DNA from: Clostridia bacterium
Lineage (GTDB): Bacteria > Bacillota > Clostridia > UBA1381
Assembly (NCBI GenBank): GCA_017935675.1
Contig: JAGBHE010000080.1
Span: 1 to 64,000, forward strand
Direction: 5' to 3'
Length of the DNA stretch: 64,000 bases
Of the stretch, positions 24,654 through 34,800 are shown one piece after another. The notes under the pieces were generated by a model. That model worked only from the letters and a program-made list of their open reading frames with translations, searched no databases and was not told where the DNA came from. Made by a program: the position numbers and the translations under genes. Positions within the stretch are counted from its first letter, which is position 1. Every line of letters starts with the position of its first letter.

Positions 24654-27600
24654 TCACAGAGTGTTTTGTTCGCAAAGCCTGCTTTCTCCGTTCTTTTCAT
24701 CCCAGCTGCTCACAGAGTAAACTGCGTCTTCTTCTGAGGTGATATCGGTATATTCCGTGTCCGTTGTTACCGCTATTGCTTTTCCGTTACGGTAAATATT
24801 ATAATATTTAACGTTATCAACAGCGTTCCATGTTAAGATGTTTGCATTGTTTTTACTCTCTGCGTTCAAATGCTCCGGCGAGGCCGATGCCATGTCAGAT
24901 ATTCTCTGCAAAAATACATAGCTGATTATCATGCTGCCTTCTTCTTTGTTCTTTAAACGCAGCGTCAGCTTCCCGTCTTTGACATCTGATGCGTAATAGC
25001 TGAATTTGCCGCTTTTGCAGCTGTTATTCAGAACTTGCCTGTCGCCGATATATGCATCCTTCGGGTGATTTGCAAAATCATTAAAATAAAGCATTCCATC
25101 CTTTCCCTCAGGCACGGTGAATATTATTGTTAATTCTTCGTTATCATTGACAGGTCTTAATGTATGTTCTCCGTTTAATATGAACGGGGAATAGGCGCCG
25201 TTTATAACAGTATAGTCATATCCTGTATTTGTTGTATAAATGTCTTCATTCTTATTCCAGGGCTGATTAAACAAAGTGCTTTCGTTATTTAAAAACGCAT
25301 GACCGTGACCGAACTGAATCGCAAGTCCGCTTGTGTTAAAATAGCTTGCGTCAAGCCCGATATATCTGCCCTCTGACATCTCATCATTATATCTCTTTAT
25401 CCATTTTTCGGATGTTGTATATCGCGAATCACCCCATTGCCAATCGCTTGTGCCGTATGTATTCCAGCTCCAGTTTATATACTGAAAGCCTTTAATTCCG
25501 GGATAGTTTTTGATTGAACCGAAATAATTATCCCAAAACTCATTGCTGAAGGGTTCGTATTGCTTTGAGCTTTCTCCTATCATGACAGGTTTTTTATGTT
25601 CGGCTGCCAATTGTACAAAGTGTGACGGGTCGTCAGCATTCCAAAAATCGTAGCTCCACCAGTCTACATAATCGTCACCCGGATAATACTGCATATTTAC
25701 TCTTGGATATGCAAGATTCCAAAGATATGCCACGTTATCAACGCCCTCCTGCCTGAAAATGTCAACTACTCTCCTGTGTGCGGCTATGTATTTTTCAGCA
25801 TCCATTCCGTTCCACTGTCCGTCAACCTCATATCCGACTCTCAGAAAAATATCGTGGGGGAGTGACTTTATCTGATGCGCAAATTTTTTTATTGCATTAT
25901 CATACGCGCCCTCGCCGACAAGACCAAGCTTATAATTGTCGTTTGGCATAAGAGATGTTGCAATCTGCATTTTGGCTCCCGGGAAATTTATATGGGCATT
26001 CAGAATCTCTTCTGTGATTCCGCCTTCAAGCCATGTATATGTACACACAATTGCCGGTTTTTTATTTTGATTTGCGGTATTGGTCATTGCCATCATAGCA
26101 GCAAAGTCACCTTGCCCTGCTCCGCTGTAAATAAGACCTCCCTCCGGCTCGAATTTAGCGCCGAAATAGGGCTGCTCGGGAGCGGAATTTATATTGAACT
26201 TGAAATTGTCAATGCTTACGCCTTCAGTAAATACAAGATATACATCATGACTGCCCGATACATTTGATATGTTGCATACAGCGTTATTGTAATTGTCCCA
26301 GCTTGCCGTATTCAAGCCTTTAAGTGTGCCGATAAGCGTTCCGTCGGGGCTGTCAAGCCTTATTTCTATTTTTCCGTTTGTTGTAATGCCTGAAATGCTT
26401 GCCTCAAAGCTTCCCGCACCGCCGTCAAAAACCATATTGTTGTAACGCGTATAGTCTCCCGTGCTTATTTGTGAAAGTGCATTATCGGCATTTAAAGCAC
26501 CGTATTTTTCATCGAAATCTTCTGCTTCAATCAACTTATACGGGTTTCTTTTTGATGTTATTTTTTCTGTATATAAAGGTTTCATTTTGTTCATACCGTC
26601 CCATACAAATACCGCTAATTCATAATCTGCAATTGATTCTTCGGGAACATCAATATACGCACAAAGCTTTTTGCTTGTTCCATACTCTATTATTTCTTCC
26701 GATGATATTTTACAGCCTGTGAAGATTTTCTTATTGTTTTCATTTTTGTACAAAGCAAGAATCATCTGCGCGGTACCGCCTTCAATGCAGCTGTTGTTTA
26801 CTGCGGATATGCCGGCTTTAATGTGTCCGGAGGACAATGCGGAAATCTCTTTGTATATGTTATTATCAAGCTCTTTTTCAAGCGTTAAATCTTCAAAAAC
26901 GAGGCTTATTGATTGCAGGCGGTTAAGTCTTGCCTGAAATTCTACTTTTTCCGATTTATCGGTTATCCTGTTTATGTATGACTGAGCAAGCTCTATATCT
27001 TCAGGCAGCTTGCTTCTTTCAGCTTTTACAAGGCTGTTTCGCGCTGCGATAATATCTGTTTCCAATGTAACCCTGTAATCATCAAAATAGATTTTTGCAT
27101 TGTTTTCAGATGCGCCGCTCAGCTGGAACTGCAGTCTGTTTATGCCTTGTGAATATCCTTGCTCGCTTGAGGTATAAATGGTGCTGTTTTCAACCTTTGC
27201 GATTGGCTCTTCCGCTGTGTCCTTGCCTTCATATAAATAAGCATTATATGATGTATTGATTCCGTCGTTGATATCATAAATTATTTTTATTGTGTACCAT
27301 TGGTTTGTTTTTATGGCAGGGCAGCCGTTCAGTGCTGTCCAGTCCTTGCTACCGTGCGCAATAATTACGCCGCCGTCATTTCCGTCAGGTGCGTCAATTT
27401 TATATGTAAGTATATTTGAACCGGCAGAGCCTGAGCTTGAATACAAAACAATAGACCTTCCGACGGTTGTTGGCTTATCATCAAAGTAAAACTTTTCCTC
27501 TACGGCAATTTTACCTTTTAAGGGAGACGCTCCGAAGCCGCTTTCATATCCCCAGCCACCTAACGGGGAAGATGAACATGTCTGCGAAGCTACGATATTT

Positions 27601-29027
27601 TCCGTGCCGTCGGGATCTTTTTCGGCATAGTATTTATAATTTCCCCAATCAAGAACCAAATCACCTGCCGCCGCATCGGAATAATTTATGTTGATTAAAG
27701 CGTCGGCATTCGCCTGAATATTATCTATTCTTTTAAAAAGCTCTTTTTTATCAATATTTAAGTCGGTATCCGAAATAAATATTTGTGCATTATCAATGTC
27801 GGACTGCAACGTGGTATTTTCCGCCGCTTCAACCAATCCGATCGCAACATCTTCGTTGCTTTTCACTTTAATAGCCTGAAGCCTTTCAATAAGCCTATCC
27901 TTCTTCGCTCCCTGAGGAAGTAAATCAACAAGCTCCTGCGCATATTCTTTATCGTCTTGATAGCAGGATATTTCCGCTTTTTCGACTGCGGAGGATGCGG
28001 CTGATACAGCTGCTATTGTATCCAGTCTGCTCAAAAGAGTTGTTTTATAGCTGCATTCCGGCAGATTCTCAACTGATTTTTTTGCATTTTCCAAATCGGA
28101 AATATTATATGATCTCTCGGCTTTTACAACATCGTCTCTTGCAGTTTTTTCGGGCGTAAGCGTAGTAACCTTGAAATCATCATAATACAGATAACAGTTT
28201 GTATCGGAGGAACTGCCGCTCAGTCTGTAATAAAATTCCTTGATTCCTGCCGAATAGTCGCCGGACAGAAGACTTTTACCCGTTACGGAGGCTATAATGA
28301 CGTTGCTTTTTACATCAACAACATATGCTTCATATGTCAGATTTTCGGTATCCATTATGATTTTGACGTTATACCATTTGTCCGGGGTTATGTTATTGCT
28401 GCCCTGAATATATGACCAATCTCTGTCACCTGAATCCCAATAACTTACATAAACGCCTTTGTTTGTGTGCTCCGGTGCGTAGAAATCAAAAAGCCGTACG
28501 CCTTCATTGTCGGATTGCCGTCTGAAATACATTGAAAAATATCTGTCATTTGCAGATGTGCTGTCAAAGCGGATTTTCGATTCAATAAGCAATTTACCGC
28601 AAAGGGGGGCTTCTGTTTTGAACGCCGGACCCCATCCTCCGACACCGATATTAGTGTAGTGCTGCCTTGCGACCGTATTATCTGCGTCGTCAGGATCTGT
28701 TTGTGCTGTAACATTCCATCCGCCTGTAATCCATATTTCATCACCGATGCTGTTTTCCGAGTAGTCCGTTAATAAAACTGCGTCCAGCTTTTCCTGAACC
28801 TTGTCAATTCTGTTTTCCAAAGGCTTTTTTTGTGACTCGTCATCCAGCTTTGAAATTAATATCTGAGCTGTATCAACGCTTTCCTGTGTTTGAAGTGTCT
28901 CGGCGCCTGATACCGCATTGGCTGCATCGTCATAAGCGTCTGCATATATCATGGCGGGACAGCATAACCCTGAGCTTATGCAGATTGCAGTCATAGCAGA
29001 TATTAAGCTTTTTGCATAGTTTCGCAT
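24654..29027 (-). CDS. Secreted GH26-like glycoside hydrolase with LamG, helical repeats, CBM6 and FN3
   Basis: A 1457-residue exported enzyme. In order: signal peptide (1-30); one helical repeat; LamG-like domain (about 85-285); three helical repeats; LamG-like domain (about 455-655); one helical repeat; the shared Ig-like module ending VFVWDGMNKMKPL (about 735-825); CBM6-like module (about 827-945, LIEAEDFDEKYG); catalytic TIM barrel (about 955-1215); a second beta-sandwich; and a C-terminal FN3 domain (about 1385-1457). The barrel has FLRVGYEVDGQWNG (Glu1067, likely acid/base) and PVMIGESSKQY (Glu1152, likely nucleophile), a clan GH-A pattern closest to GH26 mannanases. The start at 29027 is set by GGAGG eight bases upstream; earlier ATGs overlap that site. 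No wall anchor is visible. Confidence 0.8.
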   Translation of the reverse strand: MRNYAKSLISAMTAICISSGLCCPAMIYADAYDDAANAVSGAETLQTQESVDTAQILISKLDDESQKKPLENRIDKVQEKLDAVLLTDYSENSIGDEIWITGGWNVTAQTDPDDADNTVARQHYTNIGVGGWGPAFKTEAPLCGKLLIESKIRFDSTSANDRYFSMYFRRQSDNEGVRLFDFYAPEHTNKGVYVSYWDSGDRDWSYIQGSNNITPDKWYNVKIIMDTENLTYEAYVVDVKSNVIIASVTGKSLLSGDYSAGIKEFYYRLSGSSSDTNCYLYYDDFKVTTLTPEKTARDDVVKAERSYNISDLENAKKSVENLPECSYKTTLLSRLDTIAAVSAASSAVEKAEISCYQDDKEYAQELVDLLPQGAKKDRLIERLQAIKVKSNEDVAIGLVEAAENTTLQSDIDNAQIFISDTDLNIDKKELFKRIDNIQANADALININYSDAAAGDLVLDWGNYKYYAEKDPDGTENIVASQTCSSSPLGGWGYESGFGASPLKGKIAVEEKFYFDDKPTTVGRSIVLYSSSGSAGSNILTYKIDAPDGNDGGVIIAHGSKDWTALNGCPAIKTNQWYTIKIIYDINDGINTSYNAYLYEGKDTAEEPIAKVENSTIYTSSEQGYSQGINRLQFQLSGASENNAKIYFDDYRVTLETDIIAARNSLVKAERSKLPEDIELAQSYINRITDKSEKVEFQARLNRLQSISLVFEDLTLEKELDNNIYKEISALSSGHIKAGISAVNNSCIEGGTAQMILALYKNENNKKIFTGCKISSEEIIEYGTSKKLCAYIDVPEESIADYELAVFVWDGMNKMKPLYTEKITSKRNPYKLIEAEDFDEKYGALNADNALSQISTGDYTRYNNMVFDGGAGSFEASISGITTNGKIEIRLDSPDGTLIGTLKGLNTASWDNYNNAVCNISNVSGSHDVYLVFTEGVSIDNFKFNINSAPEQPYFGAKFEPEGGLIYSGAGQGDFAAMMAMTNTANQNKKPAIVCTYTWLEGGITEEILNAHINFPGAKMQIATSLMPNDNYKLGLVGEGAYDNAIKKFAHQIKSLPHDIFLRVGYEVDGQWNGMDAEKYIAAHRRVVDIFRQEGVDNVAYLWNLAYPRVNMQYYPGDDYVDWWSYDFWNADDPSHFVQLAAEHKKPVMIGESSKQYEPFSNEFWDNYFGSIKNYPGIKGFQYINWSWNTYGTSDWQWGDSRYTTSEKWIKRYNDEMSEGRYIGLDASYFNTSGLAIQFGHGHAFLNNESTLFNQPWNKNEDIYTTNTGYDYTVINGAYSPFILNGEHTLRPVNDNEELTIIFTVPEGKDGMLYFNDFANHPKDAYIGDRQVLNNSCKSGKFSYYASDVKDGKLTLRLKNKEEGSMIISYVFLQRISDMASASPEHLNAESKNNANILTWNAVDNVKYYNIYRNGKAIAVTTDTEYTDITSEEDAVYSVSSWDEKNGESRLCEQNTL

Positions 29028-29083
29028 GTTCATTTCCTCCATTTGCAAGAATCTAAGAAATTATTATATTTATGTATAAAATT

Positions 29084-29112
29084 ATTATATTAAAGTTGAA
29101 ATTTCGTGTAAA
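29084..29112 (-). promoter_or_regulatory. Promoter of the GH26-like gene
   Basis: Minus strand: TTTACA, 17-base spacer, TATAAT, about 55 bases before the start at 29027. Confidence 0.65.
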
Positions 29113-29196
29113 GTCTAATTTTTCGTCATTTGTTCACAAATTCTTGATTATAGAAAAAAAGTAGAAATCGGTGTTCAAAAGTGGAAAATATGTTGT

Positions 29197-29224
29197 TTAA
29201 CAACAAAAAGCGTTGTGATATAAT
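29197..29224 (+). promoter_or_regulatory. Promoter of the long GH88-led operon
   Basis: TTAACA, 16-base spacer and TATAAT. The -35 box overlaps a small dyad, TGTTGTTTAACAACA (29191-29205), which could be an operator. The start codon of the GH88 gene is about 80 bases on. Confidence 0.55.
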
Positions 29225-29306
29225 TTTAATAGAGACAGTATGTTTTTTTGCGCATAAAAAATTTATTATATATACTGCTTTTTTTGAAAAGGGGGTAGTG
29301 GAGTCT

Positions 29307-30467
29307 ATGGAAATACAGAAACTGCTGGATTTGTGCGTTAACAAGACAGCGGAAAATTTAAAAAAAATGCCGTTTGGATTAAGAGAGTATCCGTCAGCAT
29401 CAAACGGGAATTACTTTGATGTTGAAATTGAAAAAACGAAAAGCTTCGATCATATTATGAATTGGACAGCTTCTTTTTTCTCGGGAATGGCAATTCTGTC
29501 TTTTGAAAAAACACGTGATCTCAGTTTTCTCAAATGGCTGAACAAACAGTATTGTCTTTACTATTCAAAGGTTTTTGATAATCCGTGCGAAAATATGCAT
29601 GATATGGGATTTTTGTACAGCTTGTATTCTGTCGGAATGTACAGATTGACAGGAGATTTAAATCATTTGAATACAGCGATAAAAGCGGCAGATGAGCTTG
29701 CAAAAAGATTTGTCCCCGAAGGCGGATATATCAGAGCCTGGGGCAGGATGGATGATAAGGTCGGAGATTATATTTCGGCTGAGGACGCAGAAAATCATTT
29801 TTTTACCCAAAGCAAGGGTCTTGCCATAATAGATTGTTTAATGAATTTACCTCTTTTGTTCTTTGCAAGTGAACAGACGGGAAATAATTTTTATAAATCT
29901 ATTGCGGTAAAGCATGCAGATACGGTACTTAAATATTTTATAAGAGATGATTATTCCGTATATCATTCGTTCAGATTTGATGAATGCGGAAACCCTGCGG
30001 GAGGATGCAATTATTGCGGATATAGTGACGAGTCTTTCTGGGCAAGAGGAACAACATGGGCAATATACGGATTTGCAATAGCATATGGATACACCGGGAA
30101 AGAACGGTATTTGGATGCGGCTGTTAGGCTCGGACAGAAGTTTATTGAAAATCTTGATGAGGACGGAATACCTGCCTGGGATTTCAGGATGCCTGATGAT
30201 GAGCCTAAAAACGCTGATTCGTCTGCCGCGGCAATTGCGGTGTGCGGGTTTATGCAAATATTGAAGTATAAAGATGTTCCGCAGTTAAGAAAGTATGTTG
30301 ATATTATTCTTAATACTTTATCAGATAAAAAATATACGAATTTTGATGTTTACTGCCCGGGGCTGCTGAAAAATCAGAATGGTCAGAATACATATACAAT
30401 ATACGGTGATTATTTTTATATGGAGGCTTTGTACAGGAAAGCCGGCGGAGAAATTTTATTCTGGTAA
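29307..30467 (+). CDS. GH88-family unsaturated glucuronyl hydrolase
   Basis: A 386-residue intracellular (no signal peptide) alpha6/alpha6-barrel enzyme. GH88 enzymes remove the 4,5-unsaturated uronic acid that polysaccharide lyases leave on oligosaccharides. The catalytic Asp pair is visible: Asp99 in ENMHDMGFLYS and Asp176 in GLAIIDCLMNLPLLFFAS. GTTWAIYGFAIAYGYTG is the usual late-barrel segment. Length is normal for the family. The ATG at 29307 is preferred, with AAAGGGGGT about ten bases upstream; a GTG at 29298 is possible. It leads an operon with GH130, rhamnose mutarotase and two lyase-like giants, which fits processing of lyase products in the cytoplasm. Confidence 0.88.
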   Translation: MEIQKLLDLCVNKTAENLKKMPFGLREYPSASNGNYFDVEIEKTKSFDHIMNWTASFFSGMAILSFEKTRDLSFLKWLNKQYCLYYSKVFDNPCENMHDMGFLYSLYSVGMYRLTGDLNHLNTAIKAADELAKRFVPEGGYIRAWGRMDDKVGDYISAEDAENHFFTQSKGLAIIDCLMNLPLLFFASEQTGNNFYKSIAVKHADTVLKYFIRDDYSVYHSFRFDECGNPAGGCNYCGYSDESFWARGTTWAIYGFAIAYGYTGKERYLDAAVRLGQKFIENLDEDGIPAWDFRMPDDEPKNADSSAAAIAVCGFMQILKYKDVPQLRKYVDIILNTLSDKKYTNFDVYCPGLLKNQNGQNTYTIYGDYFYMEALYRKAGGEILFW

Positions 30468-30491
30468 ATAATATAAAGGAGAAATTTGCAG

Positions 30492-31493
30492 ATGAAAATT
30501 AAAAGATATGAAAAAAACCCGATAGTAATTCCGGGAAAGTATGATTGGAGAATGGTAGCCTCATTTAATCCGGCGTGTATTTTTGAAGACGGAAAATTTT
30601 ATATGCTTGAGAGAGCATGCAGCGGTCTTAAGCCGCTTCAGTGCCGGATCGGACTTTTAAAAAGTGATGACGGATTTAATTTTGAACATGTTCTTGACAA
30701 ACCTGTTTTTACGCCTGAGCAGCTTGGCTGCCCGGCAGGCACTGTTGAAGATCCGAGAATTACAAAAATTGACGGCAAATATTATTTGATTTTTGCACAC
30801 CGTCCCTTTAATTACAATTGTTATCCGAATGGTATTTCCGAGCCTCTTTATACGCCGGTTATCGGAAAAATGTTTGAAGGTATAAATATGACAAGATCTG
30901 GAATTGCCGTTTCGGAAAATATGATTGACTGGGAATTCAAGTGTTGGATAACCCCGCCCGATGTTGATGACAGAGATAATGTATTGTTCCCGCAAAAGAT
31001 TAACGGAAGGTTTGCAATGCTCAGACGTCCGATGGATTATGTCGGAGAAGAATATGGCTGCTCCGGACCGAGTATCTGGCTTTCGTATTCGGAGGATTTA
31101 ATGACTTGGTCGGATCCCGAGCTTGTTGCCGTTCCGGAAAATGATTGGGAAGGTGGAAAAATAGGTGCTGCTTCACCTCCGATTCTTACCGATGAGGGAT
31201 GGCTTACATTATATCATGGGGTTGATGAAAATGTTGTGTACAGAGTAGGGATTATGCTGCTTGATAAAGATAATCCCGCGAAGGTCATTGCAAGAAGCCC
31301 TGAGTTTATAATGGAGCCTGAGGAATATTATGAAAAGGTTGGACTTATTATTCCCAATGTAATATTCCCGACGGCAAATGTTGTCAAGGACGGTATTTTA
31401 CATATTTATTACGGCTGTGCGGATACGTGTATAGGTGCTGCAACCGTTCCTCTTGATGAAATTTTGGAATACGTTTTAAAATATAAAATATAA
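30492..31493 (+). CDS. GH130-family beta-mannoside phosphorylase/mannosidase-like enzyme
   Basis: A 333-residue cytoplasmic five-bladed beta-propeller of family GH130. Members phosphorolyse or hydrolyse beta-mannosides. Family marks are the N-terminal NPIVIPG, SFNPACIFEDGKFYML, GTVEDPRITKIDGKYYLIF with the likely catalytic Asp87, RDNVLFPQKINGRFAMLRRP, GAASPPILTDEGWLTLYHGV and FPTANVVKDGILHIYYGCADT. The sequence cannot decide between phosphorylase and hydrolase; the arginine/histidine set for phosphate binding would have to be aligned. The ATG at 30492 has AAGGAGAAA upstream. The gene lies 24 bases after GH88, so products of both may come from one oligosaccharide. Confidence 0.88.
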   Translation: MKIKRYEKNPIVIPGKYDWRMVASFNPACIFEDGKFYMLERACSGLKPLQCRIGLLKSDDGFNFEHVLDKPVFTPEQLGCPAGTVEDPRITKIDGKYYLIFAHRPFNYNCYPNGISEPLYTPVIGKMFEGINMTRSGIAVSENMIDWEFKCWITPPDVDDRDNVLFPQKINGRFAMLRRPMDYVGEEYGCSGPSIWLSYSEDLMTWSDPELVAVPENDWEGGKIGAASPPILTDEGWLTLYHGVDENVVYRVGIMLLDKDNPAKVIARSPEFIMEPEEYYEKVGLIIPNVIFPTANVVKDGILHIYYGCADTCIGAATVPLDEILEYVLKYKI

Positions 31494-31513
31494 AAGATAA
31501 AAGGAAGAATTTA

Positions 31514-31837
31514 ATGAAAAGATACGGAATGGTAATCGGAATTGACAAAGAAAGATTGAATGAATATAAAACGTATCATTCGGAAATATGGCCCGAGGTT
31601 GCAGAAGCTTTGAAAAAAGCGAACATTCGGAATTATTCCATATATTATAAAGACGGGCTGCTGTTCAGCTATTATGAATATATCGGCACGGATTTTGAGA
31701 ACGATATGAGAATTATGGACGAGAATGAAACGGTGAAAAAATGGCAGGAAATAATGAACACTGTTCAGCAGCCGCTTAAAACAAGAAAAGAGGGTGAATG
31801 GTGGTCGGAAATGGACGAAATATTCCATTTGGAATAA
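31514..31837 (+). CDS. rhaM: L-rhamnose mutarotase (RhaM family)
   Basis: A 107-residue protein of the RhaM/DUF718 family, which interconverts alpha and beta anomers of L-rhamnose or similar sugars. The family pattern is plain: RYGMVIGIDKERLNEYKTYH at the start (His22 is the expected catalytic acid/base), WPEVAEALKKANIRNYSIYY, and KKWQEIMNTVQQPL near the end. Length is typical. AAAGGAAG lies upstream. It implies that breakdown of the glycan releases rhamnose, or a related sugar such as fucose; I see no rhaA/B/D genes in the window. Confidence 0.88.
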   Translation: MKRYGMVIGIDKERLNEYKTYHSEIWPEVAEALKKANIRNYSIYYKDGLLFSYYEYIGTDFENDMRIMDENETVKKWQEIMNTVQQPLKTRKEGEWWSEMDEIFHLE

Positions 31838-31877
31838 ATCGCATTTGTAACCGGAAATAGAAAAGAGGAGAGATAGT

Positions 31878-34800
31878 ATGCTTAGAAAAAGATTGATTTC
31901 TGCATTTATTCTTGCGTCAATGACAGGCGGAACAATCCCCTGTATTGAAGCAGGTGCGGCCGATAATAAATCAGAGCCGTGGATTATGTCTGTTCAGGCG
32001 GAACGTGATTATGAGGATATGAGCATAGACGATGTTATCAATCAGGATAGAAATTATGATATGACTGTTCAGCCCGACCCGCTCAATCCTAAAAATATGA
32101 CAATGCGCGAAAGAGCCACAGACCATGAAACACAAGGCTTCGGTCCTTCATATCAGCTTGATACCAACGCTACAAAAACAGGTGCGTTGGTTATTGAAGA
32201 GGATGTAATGTTCACATCAAGAAGCTATATGGAATACGATTTGTATCTGAGAGCTGTTGACGGCGAAAACGGTCACGGATACGGCTTGCCCATGTGGGAT
32301 TTGTACAGCCACAGCCTTTTCGGTATGACTCCCGAGCTTAACAAATGGTATTCTGTTCAGTATGTAATTGATATTGATAATGCAAGATATTCAATTTATC
32401 TGAAGGATGCAAACGGTGATTATCTTTACCAAAAAAGACAAATTCCGATGATGGAAGGCTTGGACTATTCAATGGGATTTAAAGAGGTGTATACACGTTT
32501 TCAGGGCAACATGAATACCGATGCAACTGTTTATACAGATAATTTCAGGATATATACGGCAGACACGGCGCTCCTTGATGAGCATATCGCATCGGAGCTG
32601 GCGGAAATAGAAAAACGTACAAAGTACTATTCAGATTCTGCCCGTTCAAAAATAAAGAATTCTGTTGTTTTGTATATCGATGGTCCGTATTCTTATGTTA
32701 ATAATAAAAAGAAGCTTATTAATCCCGACAACCCTATGGTATGTCCCATGATTAGAAATGACAGAACATTGGTTCCCGTAAGATTTGTTTCTGAAAATTT
32801 CGGTGCAAAGGTTGACTGGAATCAAAGTGACAGCGCAGTTACCGTAACAAAAGGCGATTTGAAAATCAATATGACCGTAAACAGCAATACAATGTATGTT
32901 AACGGCGAGAGTGTTAACCTTGATGCCCCTCCGGTCATTGAAAAAGACAGAACGTTTATTCCGCTGCGCGTTCTTGCGGAAGCCCTCGGGAAAAATGTTT
33001 TTTGGGACAGCAGGGGTCTTATCGTTATAAGCTCTGACGGAAGCGTTCTCGATTCTGAAAAGGATTCGAAAATAATCGATGAATTATTTGCCGCAAAATA
33101 CGGTATTAAAAAGCCTGAAATAAAGGTTGACGCAACATCGCTGCTGACGCAGGGTGCTAATGAAAGAAAAGCAAAGTTTACAAGCAGGGATTCTGCCGAA
33201 AATGTTAAGGCAATGGCGGAAGAACTCGGCGTAATGCTTGATCTTGAAAGGGAGGAGCTATCACCGTATAAGGATTTTCTTAATGCCGGACAATATGCGG
33301 ATGCCCTTGTATGGTATGAAAAGTATTTTCTTGACGGAACAAAGAAATTTACGGAATCTTATTTTGATACGTCATTCCTTTATAAGGGGCTTAAGGAAGC
33401 TGCCATTACACGTGTAACCGATGTTAAAGCGGATAATATGCTTTTTAACATAATTTACGGTGACGGAAAATTCCTTTCGGTAGGTGAACCGGGCGTTGTA
33501 AATTGGGAGTATAACAAGCCGGAGAAGAAATATGATTCAAGCTATTTTCTTATGGCAGTGCCGGCGCTGTGGACATATACAACCTTTGATCCGCTTATGT
33601 ATACATATATGGCAACTGAAAATCCGTCGTATTTTATAAGGTGGATGGAATATGTCGACGACTTCTGCATTAATCAGAACCTGTTTACGGATATGATGCC
33701 TTATGACTCGTTTGACAGTGCAAACAGTACACCTGTTACGAGAGACTATATTTACAGAATGAGAACGATTGCAAATTTCCTTGAGGATGATTACAGCGTA
33801 TATTCGGAAAATTCATTTACGCGCCTTTTGCTTAAAATTTTGAATGACTACATCGTACAGGCGGCTGTTTATACAAGAAACAATCCGCAGAACTGGACAA
33901 ATGACCAGTATAACGATCTTATGACAACGGGTATAATGCTGGATGACTTAGGCTTAAAAATGGGTAAAGAGGTATACAGAATAGGGAAGAGAAGAGCGGA
34001 AAGCTTTCCGACGGTTACATTCCTTCCGGACGGATCCGATATCGAGCAGGTTGTTGCGTATGACATAGTAGGTCTCAGAGGTATTGGCTGGATTATGGAT
34101 ACCATGCAGGATATTGAGCCTGAAATGCTTCCCGAAGAATGGTATCAGGAATATAAGGATTATGCAATAAGGAGAGGTACATTTTTGACGCACTTTATGA
34201 CTCCGCAGGGCAACTTCCCGATGGGCTTCCGTTCCGATACAAGACTCAGAACCGGCACCATACCTGAAATGGAAAACTATTGCCCTGAGATTTATCAGAA
34301 TGACACATATCAGAACAGCACGGTTGCTTCTACTCTGCTTGAAGAGGGCGGACCTGTGCCGGACTTTACCTCAGAGGCATATCCTTACGGCGGTTATTAT
34401 ATTTTCAGAGACGGCTGGGATAAAAAGGCTCAAAACGGTATGCTTTACGGTCATACAAAGCTTGTTATTTCAAATATGGGTAAAAACGTATTTGTTCTGA
34501 ATGCTTTTGATCAGGATTTGATTGCGGCAGGCGAAGTGGGTATGTATGACTATTGTGTAACACAAAACTTCGTTGACGGGGTTCCCCAGAATGCAACCGC
34601 GGGATATCCTACATGGGGACATAAAGGACAGCGTACAACTGCATGGAATGAGCCGCTTAATAACAGATGGGGAACATCGGAGCATTTTGATTTTGCCGAA
34701 ACATCATATGAGGGTGCATACGGTACAGGGCTTGTTCCCAAAGAGGAAATAGAGAAGTACGGCGGAAGGCAGACAATTTCAGACCTTGATTCACAGGTTT

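Noticed and set aside
31514..31837. Antisense frame of similar length over rhaM
   Set aside because: The plus-strand protein matches RhaM end to end, so the reverse frame is a shadow.
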